Assembly (NCBI RefSeq): GCF_011742875.1
Contig: NZ_JAAQTL010000001.1
Coordinates: 2,108,001 to 2,172,000, forward strand
Direction: 5' to 3'
From: Luteibacter yeojuensis
Lineage (GTDB): Bacteria; Pseudomonadota; Gammaproteobacteria; Xanthomonadales; Rhodanobacteraceae
Length of the DNA: 64,000 nt
Shown here: in pieces, positions 18,318-27,436 of the stretch
Position numbering within the stretch: position 1 is the first letter of the stretch
How the letters are laid out: the number at the start of each line of letters is the position of its first letter
The notes under the pieces: model-generated
The model's database searches: none
What the model saw: only the letters and a program-made list of their open reading frames with translations
What the model was told of the DNA's origin: nothing
Translations under genes and position numbers: made by a program

Positions 18318-19259
18318 TCAGAGGTCCTGGTGATATTGCACATAGGGCGTACGCGACTGGTCCGGCTCGGGAAGCGCGGGACTGCTCGGCGCGTTGCCGG
18401 AAGACCATACGTTCTGCGCGCCGACCGACAGTTCGCCGCGCCAGGGCAGGCGCCAGGTGACGCCGAGGTCGATCGCGCTCCACCGGCGGTCGGGATTCAG
18501 CCCGTTCACCGTGGTGGCTTCGGGCTGCATCGTGCGGCCCGTGATCGAACCGGACAGCGGACCGCGGTCGACGCCGAAGCTCAACGCCTTCTGGTCGACC
18601 GAGCCGATGCCGAGAAGGTTGCCTGGAAGGAGACGGATACGGCCGATGCTGGCACCGAGGTCGATGCCGCTGCGCGCGCCCAGGTCGACGCGGCCATGGG
18701 CGTTGAGTTCGGTGCTGGACGACAATGCGCCGATCGGCAGGCCGGACGCGGTAGCCAGGCCTGGCAGCACGCGCGGCAAGGCGGCACCCGTACCGGACGG
18801 GCGGCTGGAACCGACGCCGACGCCCACGCTGTAGCCGGTGCCGCGGAACGTTGCGCCCACTTCGCTGCCGACGATACGCGGCGGCGCACCCGGCGAACTG
18901 CAACGGTCGCTCTTGATCGCCGAGGCCCCGCACGATTCCACCGAATTGATCCAGCCCTGGCCGCTGACGCTGGCATGGGCCTGGACACGCGGACCCAGGT
19001 CGTACTGGAGACCGCTGGAAAGGAAGGGACCGGCCCCGACCGGGTTGAGCGCCAACGGGCGGGCCTGGTCGGCACGGTCGTCGGCCTGGAGGCCGAGCGT
19101 GCGGCCGTCCCGGACCTGGCTGGCGCTATCCTTCTGGCCGCCCACATCCGCGTAGGCGCCCAGGAAGGGCGACGACGACGCGTCCGAATCCACCGGCACG
19201 ACCTGTCCCACCGCGGTCAGCGGCAAGAAAAGAAGCATGGTGAGTAAGGATCTGCGCAT
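18318..19259 (-). CDS. Exported beta-rich protein of unknown function
   Basis: A 313-residue protein starting MRRSLLTMLLFLPLTAVGQ, a good signal peptide; an upstream in-frame extension is rejected because the signal sequence would become internal. The mature part has many alternating polar/hydrophobic segments with Gly (VGVGVGSSRPS, GARSGIDLGASIGRIRLL, ELSVGAQNVWSSG), compatible with an outer-membrane beta-barrel or a secreted beta-structure. One Cys pair (ESCGASAIKSDRCSS) could form a disulfide. I do not recognise a named family. The gene is alone, convergent with the sigma operon, with an AT-rich possible promoter around 19320-19350. Confidence 0.7.
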   Translation of the reverse strand: MRRSLLTMLLFLPLTAVGQVVPVDSDASSSPFLGAYADVGGQKDSASQVRDGRTLGLQADDRADQARPLALNPVGAGPFLSSGLQYDLGPRVQAHASVSGQGWINSVESCGASAIKSDRCSSPGAPPRIVGSEVGATFRGTGYSVGVGVGSSRPSGTGAALPRVLPGLATASGLPIGALSSSTELNAHGRVDLGARSGIDLGASIGRIRLLPGNLLGIGSVDQKALSFGVDRGPLSGSITGRTMQPEATTVNGLNPDRRWSAIDLGVTWRLPWRGELSVGAQNVWSSGNAPSSPALPEPDQSRTPYVQYHQDL

Positions 19260-19526
19260 GGATAGTCTGTCGGCAGCGGCTGATATTCCCCGAGGCCCCG
19301 CCCTCAGCCTGCATCGGGGACGGCCAGGAGTGTATCCCATTTTACTTTTTACTAACACCCCTGGGAGGGCCTCTTCAGGAATCCAAACAGCTGCCGTTGA
19401 CCACCGTTAAGGGGCGACACGCCGTTTAGGCGCAGAGGTCCTGAGACCGGGCGTTCCGCGCCCCATCGCGCGGCCGCGACAACGCATATAGACTCAGCCA
19501 AAACACGACCGGAACCTCGTCAGGCG

Positions 19527-22421
19527 ATGACCTTCGCTCCATCCCAAAGCCCGACTCTGCAGGCGCCCGGTCACGGCGAGGTAGAGCCGTTGCAGGATGC
19601 GCTCGAACGGCTGCTCCGTGCCGCGGACGCCGAGTCGGTGCGCATCGAATGCGAGGCCTTCGTCCATTGCCTGCTCGCCGACGCGCAGGTGACGTGGCGC
19701 GCGGATGCCGAAGCGACCCCGGCGCGACCCGGCCTGCTCGAACTGGCGGTGGATCCGCAGAACGAACGCTGCCTCGAAGTCGCCGTGTCCGACGCCGATC
19801 TCGCCACCTGCGCCGACATGCTCTCGTGGCTCGGCCGCCTGGCCTCCGCGCGGCTGCGCCAGCTCGCCGAGACCGCAAACCTTTACGAAGCCATCTCGCG
19901 CCTCGCCCTCGCCGAGCGGCTCCAGCGCGCGCTCTACGCCATCGCCGAACAGGCGGGCGCCGAGCACAACATGAAGGACATGATGAGCGCGCTCCACGGC
20001 ATCGTGGGCAGCCTCATGTATGCCGAGAACTTCTTCATCGTCCTTTACGACGCGCAGAACCGCACGGTGCGCTTCCCGTATTTCGTGGATACCGAGGACC
20101 AGGACATCCCGGACCCGGAAGGCATCCGCGCCATCGAGGCGATCGAGAACACCCTGACCTGGCACGTGCTGCAGAGCGGACGCTCGATGATGGGCGCCAG
20201 CAGCGAGCTGGAAAAGAACCTCCCGGGCCCGCGCGTGAATATCGGCCCGCCCAGCGACGACTGGCTCGGCGTGCCGATGAAGCGCGGAGAAGACGTGGTG
20301 GGCGCGCTGGTGGTGCAGAGCTACCGCGACGACACGCGCTACACCGAGAACGACCGCGACCTGCTCACCTACGTGGCCCAGCACGTGCAGACGGCGCTGG
20401 AACGGCGCCAGGCGCACGAGGAACTGGAACGCCGCGTCACCACGCGCACGGCCGCGCTGCGCGAGGCCAACCGCGTGCTGCGCCAGCAGGTGCTGCAGCG
20501 CCAGCGCGGCGAACGCCTGCAGGCCGCCCTCTTCCGCATCGCGGAACTCGCCAACACCTCCGACAGCATCGAGAACTTCTACGCGGCGGTGCATCGCGTG
20601 ATCGGCGGGCTCCTGTACGCGCGCAACTTCTACATCGCGCTGCTCTCCGAGGACCAGAACAAGCTCACCTTCCCGTATTCGGTGGACGAACTGGACGGCG
20701 TGCGCGAACCGCGCGAACTCGGCCGCGGCCTCACCGAATACGTGCTGCGCAACGGCAAGGCGCTGCTCGCCGACCGCGACGAGATCGACCGGCTCAACCG
20801 CGACCAGGTGCTTTCCACCAGCGGCGCGCGATCGCTGCACTGGCTGGGCGTACCCCTGATCTGGAACGAGAAGTCGATGGGCGTGCTCGCCGTGCAGAGC
20901 TACACGCCCGAACACACCTACAGCGCGCGCGACCAGGAACTGCTGACCTTCGTCAGCTACCACATCGCCAACGCGCTGCAGCGCAAGTACACCACCGAGT
21001 CGCTGAAGCAGGCCTACGCCAGCCTGGAGCGACGCGTCACCGAGCGTACGCGCGCGCTGGCCCTCGCCAACCGCGACCTGCGCGAGCAGATCGCCGAACG
21101 CGAACGCGTGGAACGCCGGCTCAAGTACGAGACCCTGCACGACTCGCTCACCGGTCTGCCGAACCGCACCCTGTTGCTGCAACGGCTGGAGCAGGCGCTG
21201 AACCACTACCGCGAGAACCCCGGCGAACTGTTCGCCGTGCTGTTCATCGACCTGGACCGCTTCAAGGTCATCAACGATTCCGTCGGCCACCTGGTGGGCG
21301 ACGACCTGCTGTTCCAGGTAGGCGGCCGTATCCGCGCCTGCCTGAAGACGCGCGACGTAGTGGCCCGCCTGGGCGGCGACGAGTTCGCGGTGCTGGTCGA
21401 GGGCATCGTCGATCCGCACGCGGCCACCCATATCGCCGAGCGCATCATCGCCCAGCTGCAGACACCGTTCCGCCTGGGCGCGAAGGAAATCTTCACCTCC
21501 GCATCGATCGGTATCGCGCTGCCCACCCAGGACTACACACGGCCCGAGGAACTGCTGCGCGATGCGGACTCGGCCATGTACCGGGCGAAGGACGAGGGCC
21601 GCCACCGGGCCGCCGTGTTCGACGACCGCCTGCGCCGCGAGGCGCTGTCGCTGCTGGAACTGGAAGGCGACCTGCGCCGCGCGCTCACGCGCAACGAGTT
21701 CGTGCCGTTCTACCAGCCCATCGTCGAGCTGGAGAACGGACGCGTCGTGGGCTACGAGGCGCTGCTCCGCTGGCGCCATCCCGAGCGCGGGCTGCTGCCG
21801 CCGGGCGACTTCCTCGCCGTGGCCGAGGACACCGGCTGCTCGGAGGCGATCGACTGGCAGATCTTCGAACAGGTGACACGCCAGGCGCGCGCGCTCGTGG
21901 GTGACGACGGCTTCATCAGCATCAACGTCTCGGGCAGCCATTTCCGCTCGCCGGACCTCGACCAGCGCCTCCTCGACCTCCTGGCGGAGCACAAGGTGCC
22001 CGCGCGCTCGATCCGCGTGGAGGTGACGGAGCGGGCGCTGCTGGAGAATCCGGCGCAGGTCAAACGCATCCTCGAGAACCTGCGCGGGCACGGCGTGGGC
22101 ATCGCGCTGGACGACTTCGGCACGGGCTATTCGTCGCTGAGCTATCTGCACCAGTACCCGATCGAGACGCTGAAGATCGACCGCTCGTTCGTGATCGAAC
22201 TGCCGGCCGAGGACAGCGAGGCGCACAGCACCGCCGTGGTCCGCGCCATCCAGGCCCTGGCCGATTCGCTGCGCATGCAGGTGATCGCCGAGGGCATCGA
22301 GACCGAATCGCAGATGCGGGCACTTCGCCGCATCGGCTGCCGCTTCGGCCAGGGCTTCCTCTTCGCGCAGCCGGCTCCGGCCAGCAAGTGGCTTGGCTCG
22401 CCGTTGTCGCTGGACGCCTAG
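19527..22421 (+). CDS. GAF-GAF-GGDEF-EAL cyclic-di-GMP enzyme
   Basis: A 964-residue soluble protein with both synthesis and degradation modules for cyclic di-GMP. Order: N-terminal region (1-120), GAF-like domain (about 130-290), coiled coil with RRVTTRTAALREAN, second GAF-like domain (about 330-495), coiled coil with RRVTERTRALALAN, GGDEF domain (about 540-700) and EAL domain (about 715-955). The GGDEF motif is intact at about residue 614 (LGGDEFAVL). The EAL motif is intact at about 743 (YEALLRW), with the other metal and catalytic marks: INVSG, VEVTE, DDFGTGYSSL, LKIDRSF, AEGIE and QGFLF. By motif both activities are possible; which dominates cannot be told. There are no membrane segments, so sensing is cytoplasmic through the GAF domains. 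It is a single gene. Confidence 0.93.
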   Translation: MTFAPSQSPTLQAPGHGEVEPLQDALERLLRAADAESVRIECEAFVHCLLADAQVTWRADAEATPARPGLLELAVDPQNERCLEVAVSDADLATCADMLSWLGRLASARLRQLAETANLYEAISRLALAERLQRALYAIAEQAGAEHNMKDMMSALHGIVGSLMYAENFFIVLYDAQNRTVRFPYFVDTEDQDIPDPEGIRAIEAIENTLTWHVLQSGRSMMGASSELEKNLPGPRVNIGPPSDDWLGVPMKRGEDVVGALVVQSYRDDTRYTENDRDLLTYVAQHVQTALERRQAHEELERRVTTRTAALREANRVLRQQVLQRQRGERLQAALFRIAELANTSDSIENFYAAVHRVIGGLLYARNFYIALLSEDQNKLTFPYSVDELDGVREPRELGRGLTEYVLRNGKALLADRDEIDRLNRDQVLSTSGARSLHWLGVPLIWNEKSMGVLAVQSYTPEHTYSARDQELLTFVSYHIANALQRKYTTESLKQAYASLERRVTERTRALALANRDLREQIAERERVERRLKYETLHDSLTGLPNRTLLLQRLEQALNHYRENPGELFAVLFIDLDRFKVINDSVGHLVGDDLLFQVGGRIRACLKTRDVVARLGGDEFAVLVEGIVDPHAATHIAERIIAQLQTPFRLGAKEIFTSASIGIALPTQDYTRPEELLRDADSAMYRAKDEGRHRAAVFDDRLRREALSLLELEGDLRRALTRNEFVPFYQPIVELENGRVVGYEALLRWRHPERGLLPPGDFLAVAEDTGCSEAIDWQIFEQVTRQARALVGDDGFISINVSGSHFRSPDLDQRLLDLLAEHKVPARSIRVEVTERALLENPAQVKRILENLRGHGVGIALDDFGTGYSSLSYLHQYPIETLKIDRSFVIELPAEDSEAHSTAVVRAIQALADSLRMQVIAEGIETESQMRALRRIGCRFGQGFLFAQPAPASKWLGSPLSLDA

Positions 22422-22443
22422 TCGCCGCGGAACCGCCGGATTT

Positions 22444-22530
22444 CTGCAGGAGCCGCTATAGCGGCGAGGAAACCTCCCTCATCCGCTTCATGGCTTCGTA
22501 GGCTTCTCGCCGCTATAGCGGCCCCTACAG
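22444..22530. repeat. REP-like hairpin repeat, copy 4
   Basis: CTGCAGGAGCCGCTATAGCGGCGAGG at the left (core GGAGCCGCTATAGCGGCGAG) and CTCGCCGCTATAGCGGCCCC at 22506-22525. It lies between the convergent ends of the GGDEF-EAL gene and hslO. Confidence 0.8.
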
Positions 22531-22541
22531 GCAAGGGCGTC

Positions 22542-23462
22542 TTACTGCAGGGTGGAGGGCGCCGGCGGCGTCTCGACCTGGGTCAGCAGGCGCTCCGCGT
22601 CCACGCGGTCGAAGGTGTAGCGCATCGCGCAGAATTCGCAGATGACCTCGATCTCGCCCTCGCGATCGTTCAGCGTGGCCTCCACTTCCTTGCGGCCCAG
22701 CGCGCGCAGCATGCCTTCCACCCGCTCCTGCGAGCATGTGCACCCGAAAGCGAGCGGCTTCGGCTCGTAGAGCCGCACCGTCTCCTCGTGATAGAGGCGA
22801 TAGAGGAGTTCCTCGGGGCGCGTGGAGAGCATCTCGCTGGCGCTCAGCGTCGCGGTGAGATGGCCGACGCGGGTCCAGGCATCGTCATCGTCCTCGGCGG
22901 CGCTGTGTCCGCCCTCGCCCGGCACCGGCTGGAGCATCAGCCCCACCGCGTGCTCGCCGTCCGCGGCGAGCAGGATGCGCGCGGGCAACTGCTCGGAGCG
23001 CTCGAAGTAGTTCTCCAGCGCCTGTCCGATCGACGCGGTGTCGTCGAGCTGCACCACGCCCTGGTAACGGCCGCGCTCCGCATGGCCGATGGTGATGGCG
23101 AGCATCGCGTCCGGCAGGCTCGCGAGTTCCACGCGCGGCGGCAGCGCCTGCGCGTCGTAGCGGGCAAGGCCGCGAAGGCGTCCCTTGTCCGTGCACTCGG
23201 TGAACAGCAGGCGCAACGCTCCCTGGCTCTTGAACTCGAGGGACAGCGCGCCTTCGAACTTGATATTGCCCGTGAGCAGCGCGCTCGCGGCCACGGCCTG
23301 TCCCAGCGTGTCGCGCAGGGTGGCCGGATAGTCGGCGCGCGAGGCGATCTCGTGCCAGCTGGCGCCGAGGCGCACCAGCACGCCGCGCACACCCGCTTTC
23401 TCGAGCATGAAGCGGTGCAGCACGTCTTCGGACGCAAGGGTTTCGACGATCGAATCAATCAC
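22542..23462 (-). CDS. hslO: Redox-regulated chaperone Hsp33
   Basis: A 306-residue Hsp33, a cytoplasmic holdase activated by oxidation. The C-terminal zinc centre has both halves, CTC (in FGCTCSQERVEGML) and CEFC (in EVICEFCAMRY), matching the family CxC and CxxC arrangement whose disulfides form under oxidative stress. The N-terminal chaperone domain contains HEIASRADYPATLRDTLGQAVAASALLTGNIKFEG. The start is a GTG at 23462 preceded by AGGAG at seven bases. Length is near the usual 290-300. It is a single gene, divergent from mtgA. Confidence 0.94.
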   Translation of the reverse strand: MIDSIVETLASEDVLHRFMLEKAGVRGVLVRLGASWHEIASRADYPATLRDTLGQAVAASALLTGNIKFEGALSLEFKSQGALRLLFTECTDKGRLRGLARYDAQALPPRVELASLPDAMLAITIGHAERGRYQGVVQLDDTASIGQALENYFERSEQLPARILLAADGEHAVGLMLQPVPGEGGHSAAEDDDDAWTRVGHLTATLSASEMLSTRPEELLYRLYHEETVRLYEPKPLAFGCTCSQERVEGMLRALGRKEVEATLNDREGEIEVICEFCAMRYTFDRVDAERLLTQVETPPAPSTLQ

Positions 23463-23568
23463 GGCGGTCTCCTGGTGATCCGACGGAAGATGGGGACGCC
23501 CACGGGCACCGACAAGCCTGCCGCCGTCCTGGCCCTTATACTGCGCCTTCCTTCGTCATCGCGCCGCC

Positions 23569-24309
23569 ATGACTCCGACGCTCCGCTCGCCGCTACGCCG
23601 GATCGCCCGCCTGCTGGGCTTGCTGCTGCTCGCGTGGCTGGCGCTCTCCTGCCTTGTCGTGATCGCGCTGCGCTTCGTACCGCCCTGGACCAGCGCGACG
23701 ATGATGGAGCGCCGCATGGAAGCGCTCGTGAGCGGTGAGCGCGGCTTCGCCTTCCATCACCGCTGGGTGCCATGGGAGCGCATCTCGCCACAGGTGGGCA
23801 TCGCGATGATCGCGGGCGAGGATCAGAAATTCCCATACCACCACGGGTTCGACATCGATGCGATCCAGGACGCCATCGACGCGGCCGACGAAGGCAAGCG
23901 CCTGCGCGGGGCGAGCACGATCAGCCAGCAGGTGGCCAAGAACCTCTTCCTCTGGAACGGGCGCAGCTTCGTCCGCAAGGGCCTGGAAGCCTGGTTCACC
24001 GTCTTGATCGAGACGTTCTGGACGAAGCGGCGCATCCTCGAGGTCTACATGAACATCGTGGAGCTGGGCGATGGCGTCTACGGCGTAGGCGCGGCCAGCG
24101 AGGTCTTCTTCCACACCACGCCCGACCGCCTCGACATCGGCCAGGCCGCGCGTCTCGCGGCCGTGCTGCCCAATCCGCGCCGCTTCCGCGTCGACGCGCC
24201 CAGCCCCTACGTGCAGCGCCGCGCCGCCTGGATCGCCCGGCAGGCCGCGCAACTCGGCGGCCCTTCCTACCTCTTCCGTCCGGCGCCCGTCGCCGGCCGC
24301 ATTCGCTGA
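23569..24309 (+). CDS. mtgA: Monofunctional peptidoglycan transglycosylase MtgA
   Basis: A 246-residue GT51 glycosyltransferase that polymerises lipid II into glycan strands on the periplasmic face of the inner membrane. One N-terminal membrane anchor (residues about 13-36) precedes the catalytic domain, which shows AMIAGEDQKFPYHHGFD with the catalytic Glu, RGASTISQQVAKNLFLW, and KRRILEVYMNIVELGDGVYGVGAASEVFF. No transpeptidase domain follows, so it is the monofunctional type. A TATACT -10 hexamer at 23537-23542 suggests its own promoter. The GT2 gene follows after about 10 bp, so the downstream envelope genes may be co-expressed. Confidence 0.95.
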   Translation: MTPTLRSPLRRIARLLGLLLLAWLALSCLVVIALRFVPPWTSATMMERRMEALVSGERGFAFHHRWVPWERISPQVGIAMIAGEDQKFPYHHGFDIDAIQDAIDAADEGKRLRGASTISQQVAKNLFLWNGRSFVRKGLEAWFTVLIETFWTKRRILEVYMNIVELGDGVYGVGAASEVFFHTTPDRLDIGQAARLAAVLPNPRRFRVDAPSPYVQRRAAWIARQAAQLGGPSYLFRPAPVAGRIR

Positions 24310-24319
24310 GCCTTTGCCC

Positions 24320-25291
24320 ATGTCGTTCTCCCTCGCCATCGTCGTCCCCGCGTATAACGAGGCCCAGGTGATCGGCAGCTTCCACGCCCGCCTTGGCGCG
24401 GTGCTCGACGGCATCGACGCATCGGCGCGAGTCGTCTACATCGACGACGGCAGCAGCGACGACACCTGGCCGATGCTCGGCGCGATCGCGGCGCAGGACG
24501 CGCGGGTGGAGGCACTGCGCCTCTCGCGCAATTTCGGGAAGGAGGCGGCCATGACCGCCGGACTGGACGCGGTCGATGCGGACGCGGTCGTCGTCATCGA
24601 CGCGGACCTGCAGGACCCGCCCGAGCTCATCCCGGAACTCATTGCGCGCTGGCTCGACGGCCATGACGTGGTCTATGCGACGCGTGCCGAGCGCGCCGGC
24701 GAAACGCGGACGAAGAAAATCACCTCCGCGGCCTTCTATCGCCTCATGGAACGGCTGTCGGATACGCCGCTGCCGCGCGACACCGGCGACTTCCGGCTAC
24801 TTTCCCGCCGCGCCGTGGAAGCCCTGCGCGGACTGCGCGAACGACAGCGCTTCATGAAGGGACTGTTCGCCTGGATCGGCTACCGCCAGACGGCCGTGAC
24901 CTACTATCGCGACGCCCGCTACGCCGGAACCACGAAATGGAATTACTGGCGGCTGACCAATCTCGCGGTGGAAGGCATCACGTCGTTCTCGACCGCGCCG
25001 TTGCGCGCGGCCACCTGGCTCGGCGTTTCCGCCGCGGCCCTGGCCTTCCTCTATGGCGTCTGGGTCCTGCTCAAGGCCCTCGTCTGGGGCGACCCGGTGC
25101 GCGGCTATCCCACCCTGATGGTGGTGATCCTCTTCCTCGGGGGCGCGCAGCTGCTGGCGCTCGGCGTCATCGGCGAATACGTGGGACGGACCTACGCCGA
25201 ATCCAAGCGCCGCCCGCTGTACTACATCGAATCGCGCCACGGCGGCCTATTGCGTTCGGCTGATCGCGCCCCTCCCCGTACCCCGGATTAA
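24320..25291 (+). CDS. GtrB/ArnC-like GT2 membrane glycosyltransferase
   Basis: A 323-residue family 2 glycosyltransferase of the type that transfers a sugar from a nucleotide to undecaprenyl phosphate on the cytoplasmic face. The catalytic domain shows VVPAYNEAQVIGSF, the YIDDGSSDDTW nucleotide-binding loop, VVIDADLQDPPELIPEL with the DxD metal site and DTGDFRLLSRRAVEALRGLRERQRF. Two C-terminal membrane helices (about 235-257 and 268-292) and the tail GEYVGRTYAESKRRPLYYI fit GtrB/ArnC-like proteins. ATG at 24320 is preferred to the TTG two codons earlier. The formyltransferase-like and deacetylase genes follow in the same direction, echoing the glycosyltransferase, formyltransferase and deacetylase set of aminoarabinose synthesis, but the exact sugar is unknown. 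Confidence 0.9.
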   Translation: MSFSLAIVVPAYNEAQVIGSFHARLGAVLDGIDASARVVYIDDGSSDDTWPMLGAIAAQDARVEALRLSRNFGKEAAMTAGLDAVDADAVVVIDADLQDPPELIPELIARWLDGHDVVYATRAERAGETRTKKITSAAFYRLMERLSDTPLPRDTGDFRLLSRRAVEALRGLRERQRFMKGLFAWIGYRQTAVTYYRDARYAGTTKWNYWRLTNLAVEGITSFSTAPLRAATWLGVSAAALAFLYGVWVLLKALVWGDPVRGYPTLMVVILFLGGAQLLALGVIGEYVGRTYAESKRRPLYYIESRHGGLLRSADRAPPRTPD

Positions 25292-25344
25292 ACTACGGTC
25301 GACGCGCGGTGGGGGCCGCCAGCCTGACCGGGGAACAGCGATCC

Positions 25345-26148
25345 ATGCGCACCGTCCTGATGTGCCACGCGGAAGACGCTTTCGACCGCCGGGGTCTCGC
25401 CGCGTGGCTGGCCTCGTTCTCGGACCTCGCCGGCATCGTGCTGATCGAGGAAACCGGCACACAGAAGCGCGCGCGCGTCCGCCGCGAGTTCCGCCGCGTT
25501 GGCCCGTTGCGCTTCCTGGACGTGCTCGCGATGCGCCTGTACTACACGCTCCGGCTCGCGGCCGCCGACCGCGCCTGGCTGGACGAAAGCCTGGCGACTC
25601 TCCGCACCCGTTTCGGCGAAGCACCCGGTGTGCCCGAGCTTCGCGTGTCCAGCGCGAACGCCCCCGAGGTCGCCGCGTTCCTGAAAGACCGCGCGCCCGA
25701 TGTGATGATCGCCCGGAGCAAGCAGCTCCTGACGCGCCGGATCTACCGCATACCGCGACACGGCAGCCTGGTCATGCACCCCGGCATCTGCCCGGAGTAC
25801 CGGAATGCCCACGGCTGTTTCTGGGCCCTGGCGGAGCGGGACCTCGACCGCGTGGGGCTCACCCTGCTGCGCATCGACGCCGGCGTCGACACGGGGCCGA
25901 TCTATGGCTATTTCACGTACCCCTTCGACGAGGCGCGCGAATCGCATGTGCGGGTGCAATACCGCATGGTCCTCGAAAACCTCGACGCGCTGGCTCAGCG
26001 TATCCGGGAGGTCGCCGGCGGGCGCGCCCGGCCCGTGGATCTGACCGGACGGCGCAGCGGCGCGTGGGGCCAGCCCTGGCTCACTCGCTACCTCCGCTGG
26101 AAACGATCCGTCGCGGCGGCGCGGCCCGCCGCGGAGCCGGCGCCATGA
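25345..26148 (+). CDS. Formyltransferase-fold protein with altered active site
   Basis: A 267-residue protein with the formyltransferase Rossmann fold (as in methionyl-tRNA or sugar N-formyltransferases). The core reads LVMHPGICPEYRNAHGCFWAL and LRIDAGVDTGPIYGYF. Known enzymes use an Asn-x-His...Asp triad; here the His and Asp are present, but the position two before the His is Val (VMH), so the Asn appears missing. It may act on another substrate or be inactive. ATG at 25345 is chosen because GGGGAACAG lies upstream; the frame extends 12 codons further with no better start. Its stop overlaps the deacetylase start by 4 bp, so the two are coupled and probably act on the same glycan. Confidence 0.8.
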   Translation: MRTVLMCHAEDAFDRRGLAAWLASFSDLAGIVLIEETGTQKRARVRREFRRVGPLRFLDVLAMRLYYTLRLAAADRAWLDESLATLRTRFGEAPGVPELRVSSANAPEVAAFLKDRAPDVMIARSKQLLTRRIYRIPRHGSLVMHPGICPEYRNAHGCFWALAERDLDRVGLTLLRIDAGVDTGPIYGYFTYPFDEARESHVRVQYRMVLENLDALAQRIREVAGGRARPVDLTGRRSGAWGQPWLTRYLRWKRSVAAARPAAEPAP

Positions 26149-26960
26149 GCCTGGCCACGCTCATGTACCACGACGTGGTGTCCGGCGGCCGCTGGGACGA
26201 GAGCGGCTTTGCCGGCAGCGCGGCGGCCCATTACAAGCTCGATGCCGCGAACTTCCACGCTCACCTGGACGCCCTGCTCGCGGCCGGCGTGGCATTCGCC
26301 GAACCCGACGCCGTGGCGGCGGGAGGCCGCGAAGGCTGCCTGCTGACCTTCGACGACGGCGGCGCGAGCGCTTCCGCCGTCGGCAAGATCATGTCGCGGA
26401 GGGGTGTCCGCGGCTGTTTCTTCATCACTACGAGCCGCATCGGCACGCCCGGATTCGTCGGCGCGCGGGACCTGCTCGAGCTGCGCCGGGACGGCCACCT
26501 GATAGGCAGCCACTCGCACACGCATCCCGCGAACATCGCCCGACTCGACGCCCGTGCGCTGCACGAGGAGTGGCGGCGCAGCGTCGACATCCTCGAGCAG
26601 CTGCTCGGCGAGCCGGTGCACGCCGCCTCGGTCCCCGGCGGCTTCATGTCCCCCTCGGTGCGGAGCGCCGCCGAGGCCGCGGGCATACGCACCCTGTTCA
26701 CCTCGGAACCCACCACGCGCGCATGGCACACCGGCTCGTGCGCGATCCTGGGACGGTACGCGCTGCTCCGCGAATCGGCGCCGGGGACGGCGGTGGCGCT
26801 CGCCGCCGGGGGCGGTGCCCGGCTGCGGCAGTGGGCGGCGTGGAACGTCAAGAAACCGCTCAAGCGCTGGGCCGGCCCGGTTTACCGCTTCACCCGCGCG
26901 CAATGGTTGCACGGTCGCCTTTCATCTCATCGTGACCCCACCGCCGCGCCGCGAGAGTAG
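26145..26960 (+). CDS. Polysaccharide deacetylase family (NodB domain) protein
   Basis: A 271-residue protein of carbohydrate esterase family 4 / NodB type, removing acyl groups from amino sugars with a divalent metal. Motif 1 is TFDDGGAS (catalytic and metal Asp), motif 2 is SHSHTHP (two metal His), and motif 3 lies around VPGGFMSPSVRSAAEAAG. No signal peptide is visible, suggesting cytoplasmic action, perhaps on a lipid-linked sugar as with ArnD. It is translationally coupled to the formyltransferase-like gene (ATGA overlap). Together with the upstream GT2 gene it looks like a small pathway decorating a lipid carrier or envelope glycan; the substrate is not deducible. Confidence 0.88.
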   Translation: MSLATLMYHDVVSGGRWDESGFAGSAAAHYKLDAANFHAHLDALLAAGVAFAEPDAVAAGGREGCLLTFDDGGASASAVGKIMSRRGVRGCFFITTSRIGTPGFVGARDLLELRRDGHLIGSHSHTHPANIARLDARALHEEWRRSVDILEQLLGEPVHAASVPGGFMSPSVRSAAEAAGIRTLFTSEPTTRAWHTGSCAILGRYALLRESAPGTAVALAAGGGARLRQWAAWNVKKPLKRWAGPVYRFTRAQWLHGRLSSHRDPTAAPRE

Positions 26961-27007
26961 ACTGATCCCACCGCGGCGGCGGGCCGCGCCCATCCCGGGA
27001 GTCGAGC

Positions 27008-27436
27008 ATGCAGCAGGTCAAGCATCTCCTTGCAGCCAAGGGCAGTGCCGTCTATGCGGTCGCACCCGACGCGGCGGTCTACGAGGCCCTCGAGCAGATG
27101 GCCGAGAAGAACGTCGGCGCCCTGGCCGTGATCCGCGGCGACCAACTGGTCGGCATCATTTCCGAGCGCGATTACGCCCGCAAGGTGATCCTCAAGGATC
27201 GCACGTCGCGGGACACGCCGGTTGCGGAGATCATGACGGACAGCGTCGTCACGATCGCGCCCGATGCCACTGTGGACGAATGCATGCGGCTGTGCACCGA
27301 CAACCGCCTGCGCCACCTGCCCGTGCTCGATGGCGGGCGTGTCGTCGGCATCGTCTCGATCGGCGACCTCGTGAAAGCGACGATCTCCGAGCAGAAGGAA
27401 ACGATCAGCCAGCTCGAGAGCTACATCGTCGGCTGA
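27008..27436 (+). CDS. Two-CBS-domain protein
   Basis: A 142-residue protein made of two CBS motifs, one about residues 10-60 (YEALEQMAEKNVGALAVIRGDQLVGIISERDYARKV) and one about 75-130 (TIAPDATVDECMRLCTDNRLRHLPVLDGGRVVGIVSIGDLVKA). Such stand-alone pairs bind adenine nucleotides or S-adenosylmethionine and act as sensory modules. GGGAG precedes the ATG. Its last 16 bp overlap the 3' end of the convergent transporter gene. The partner protein is unknown. Confidence 0.92.
   Translation: MQQVKHLLAAKGSAVYAVAPDAAVYEALEQMAEKNVGALAVIRGDQLVGIISERDYARKVILKDRTSRDTPVAEIMTDSVVTIAPDATVDECMRLCTDNRLRHLPVLDGGRVVGIVSIGDLVKATISEQKETISQLESYIVG

Noticed and set aside
19494..22226. 910-codon minus-strand frame opposite the GGDEF-EAL gene
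   Set aside because: The plus-strand frame has every expected GGDEF and EAL motif; the antisense frame is low-complexity.
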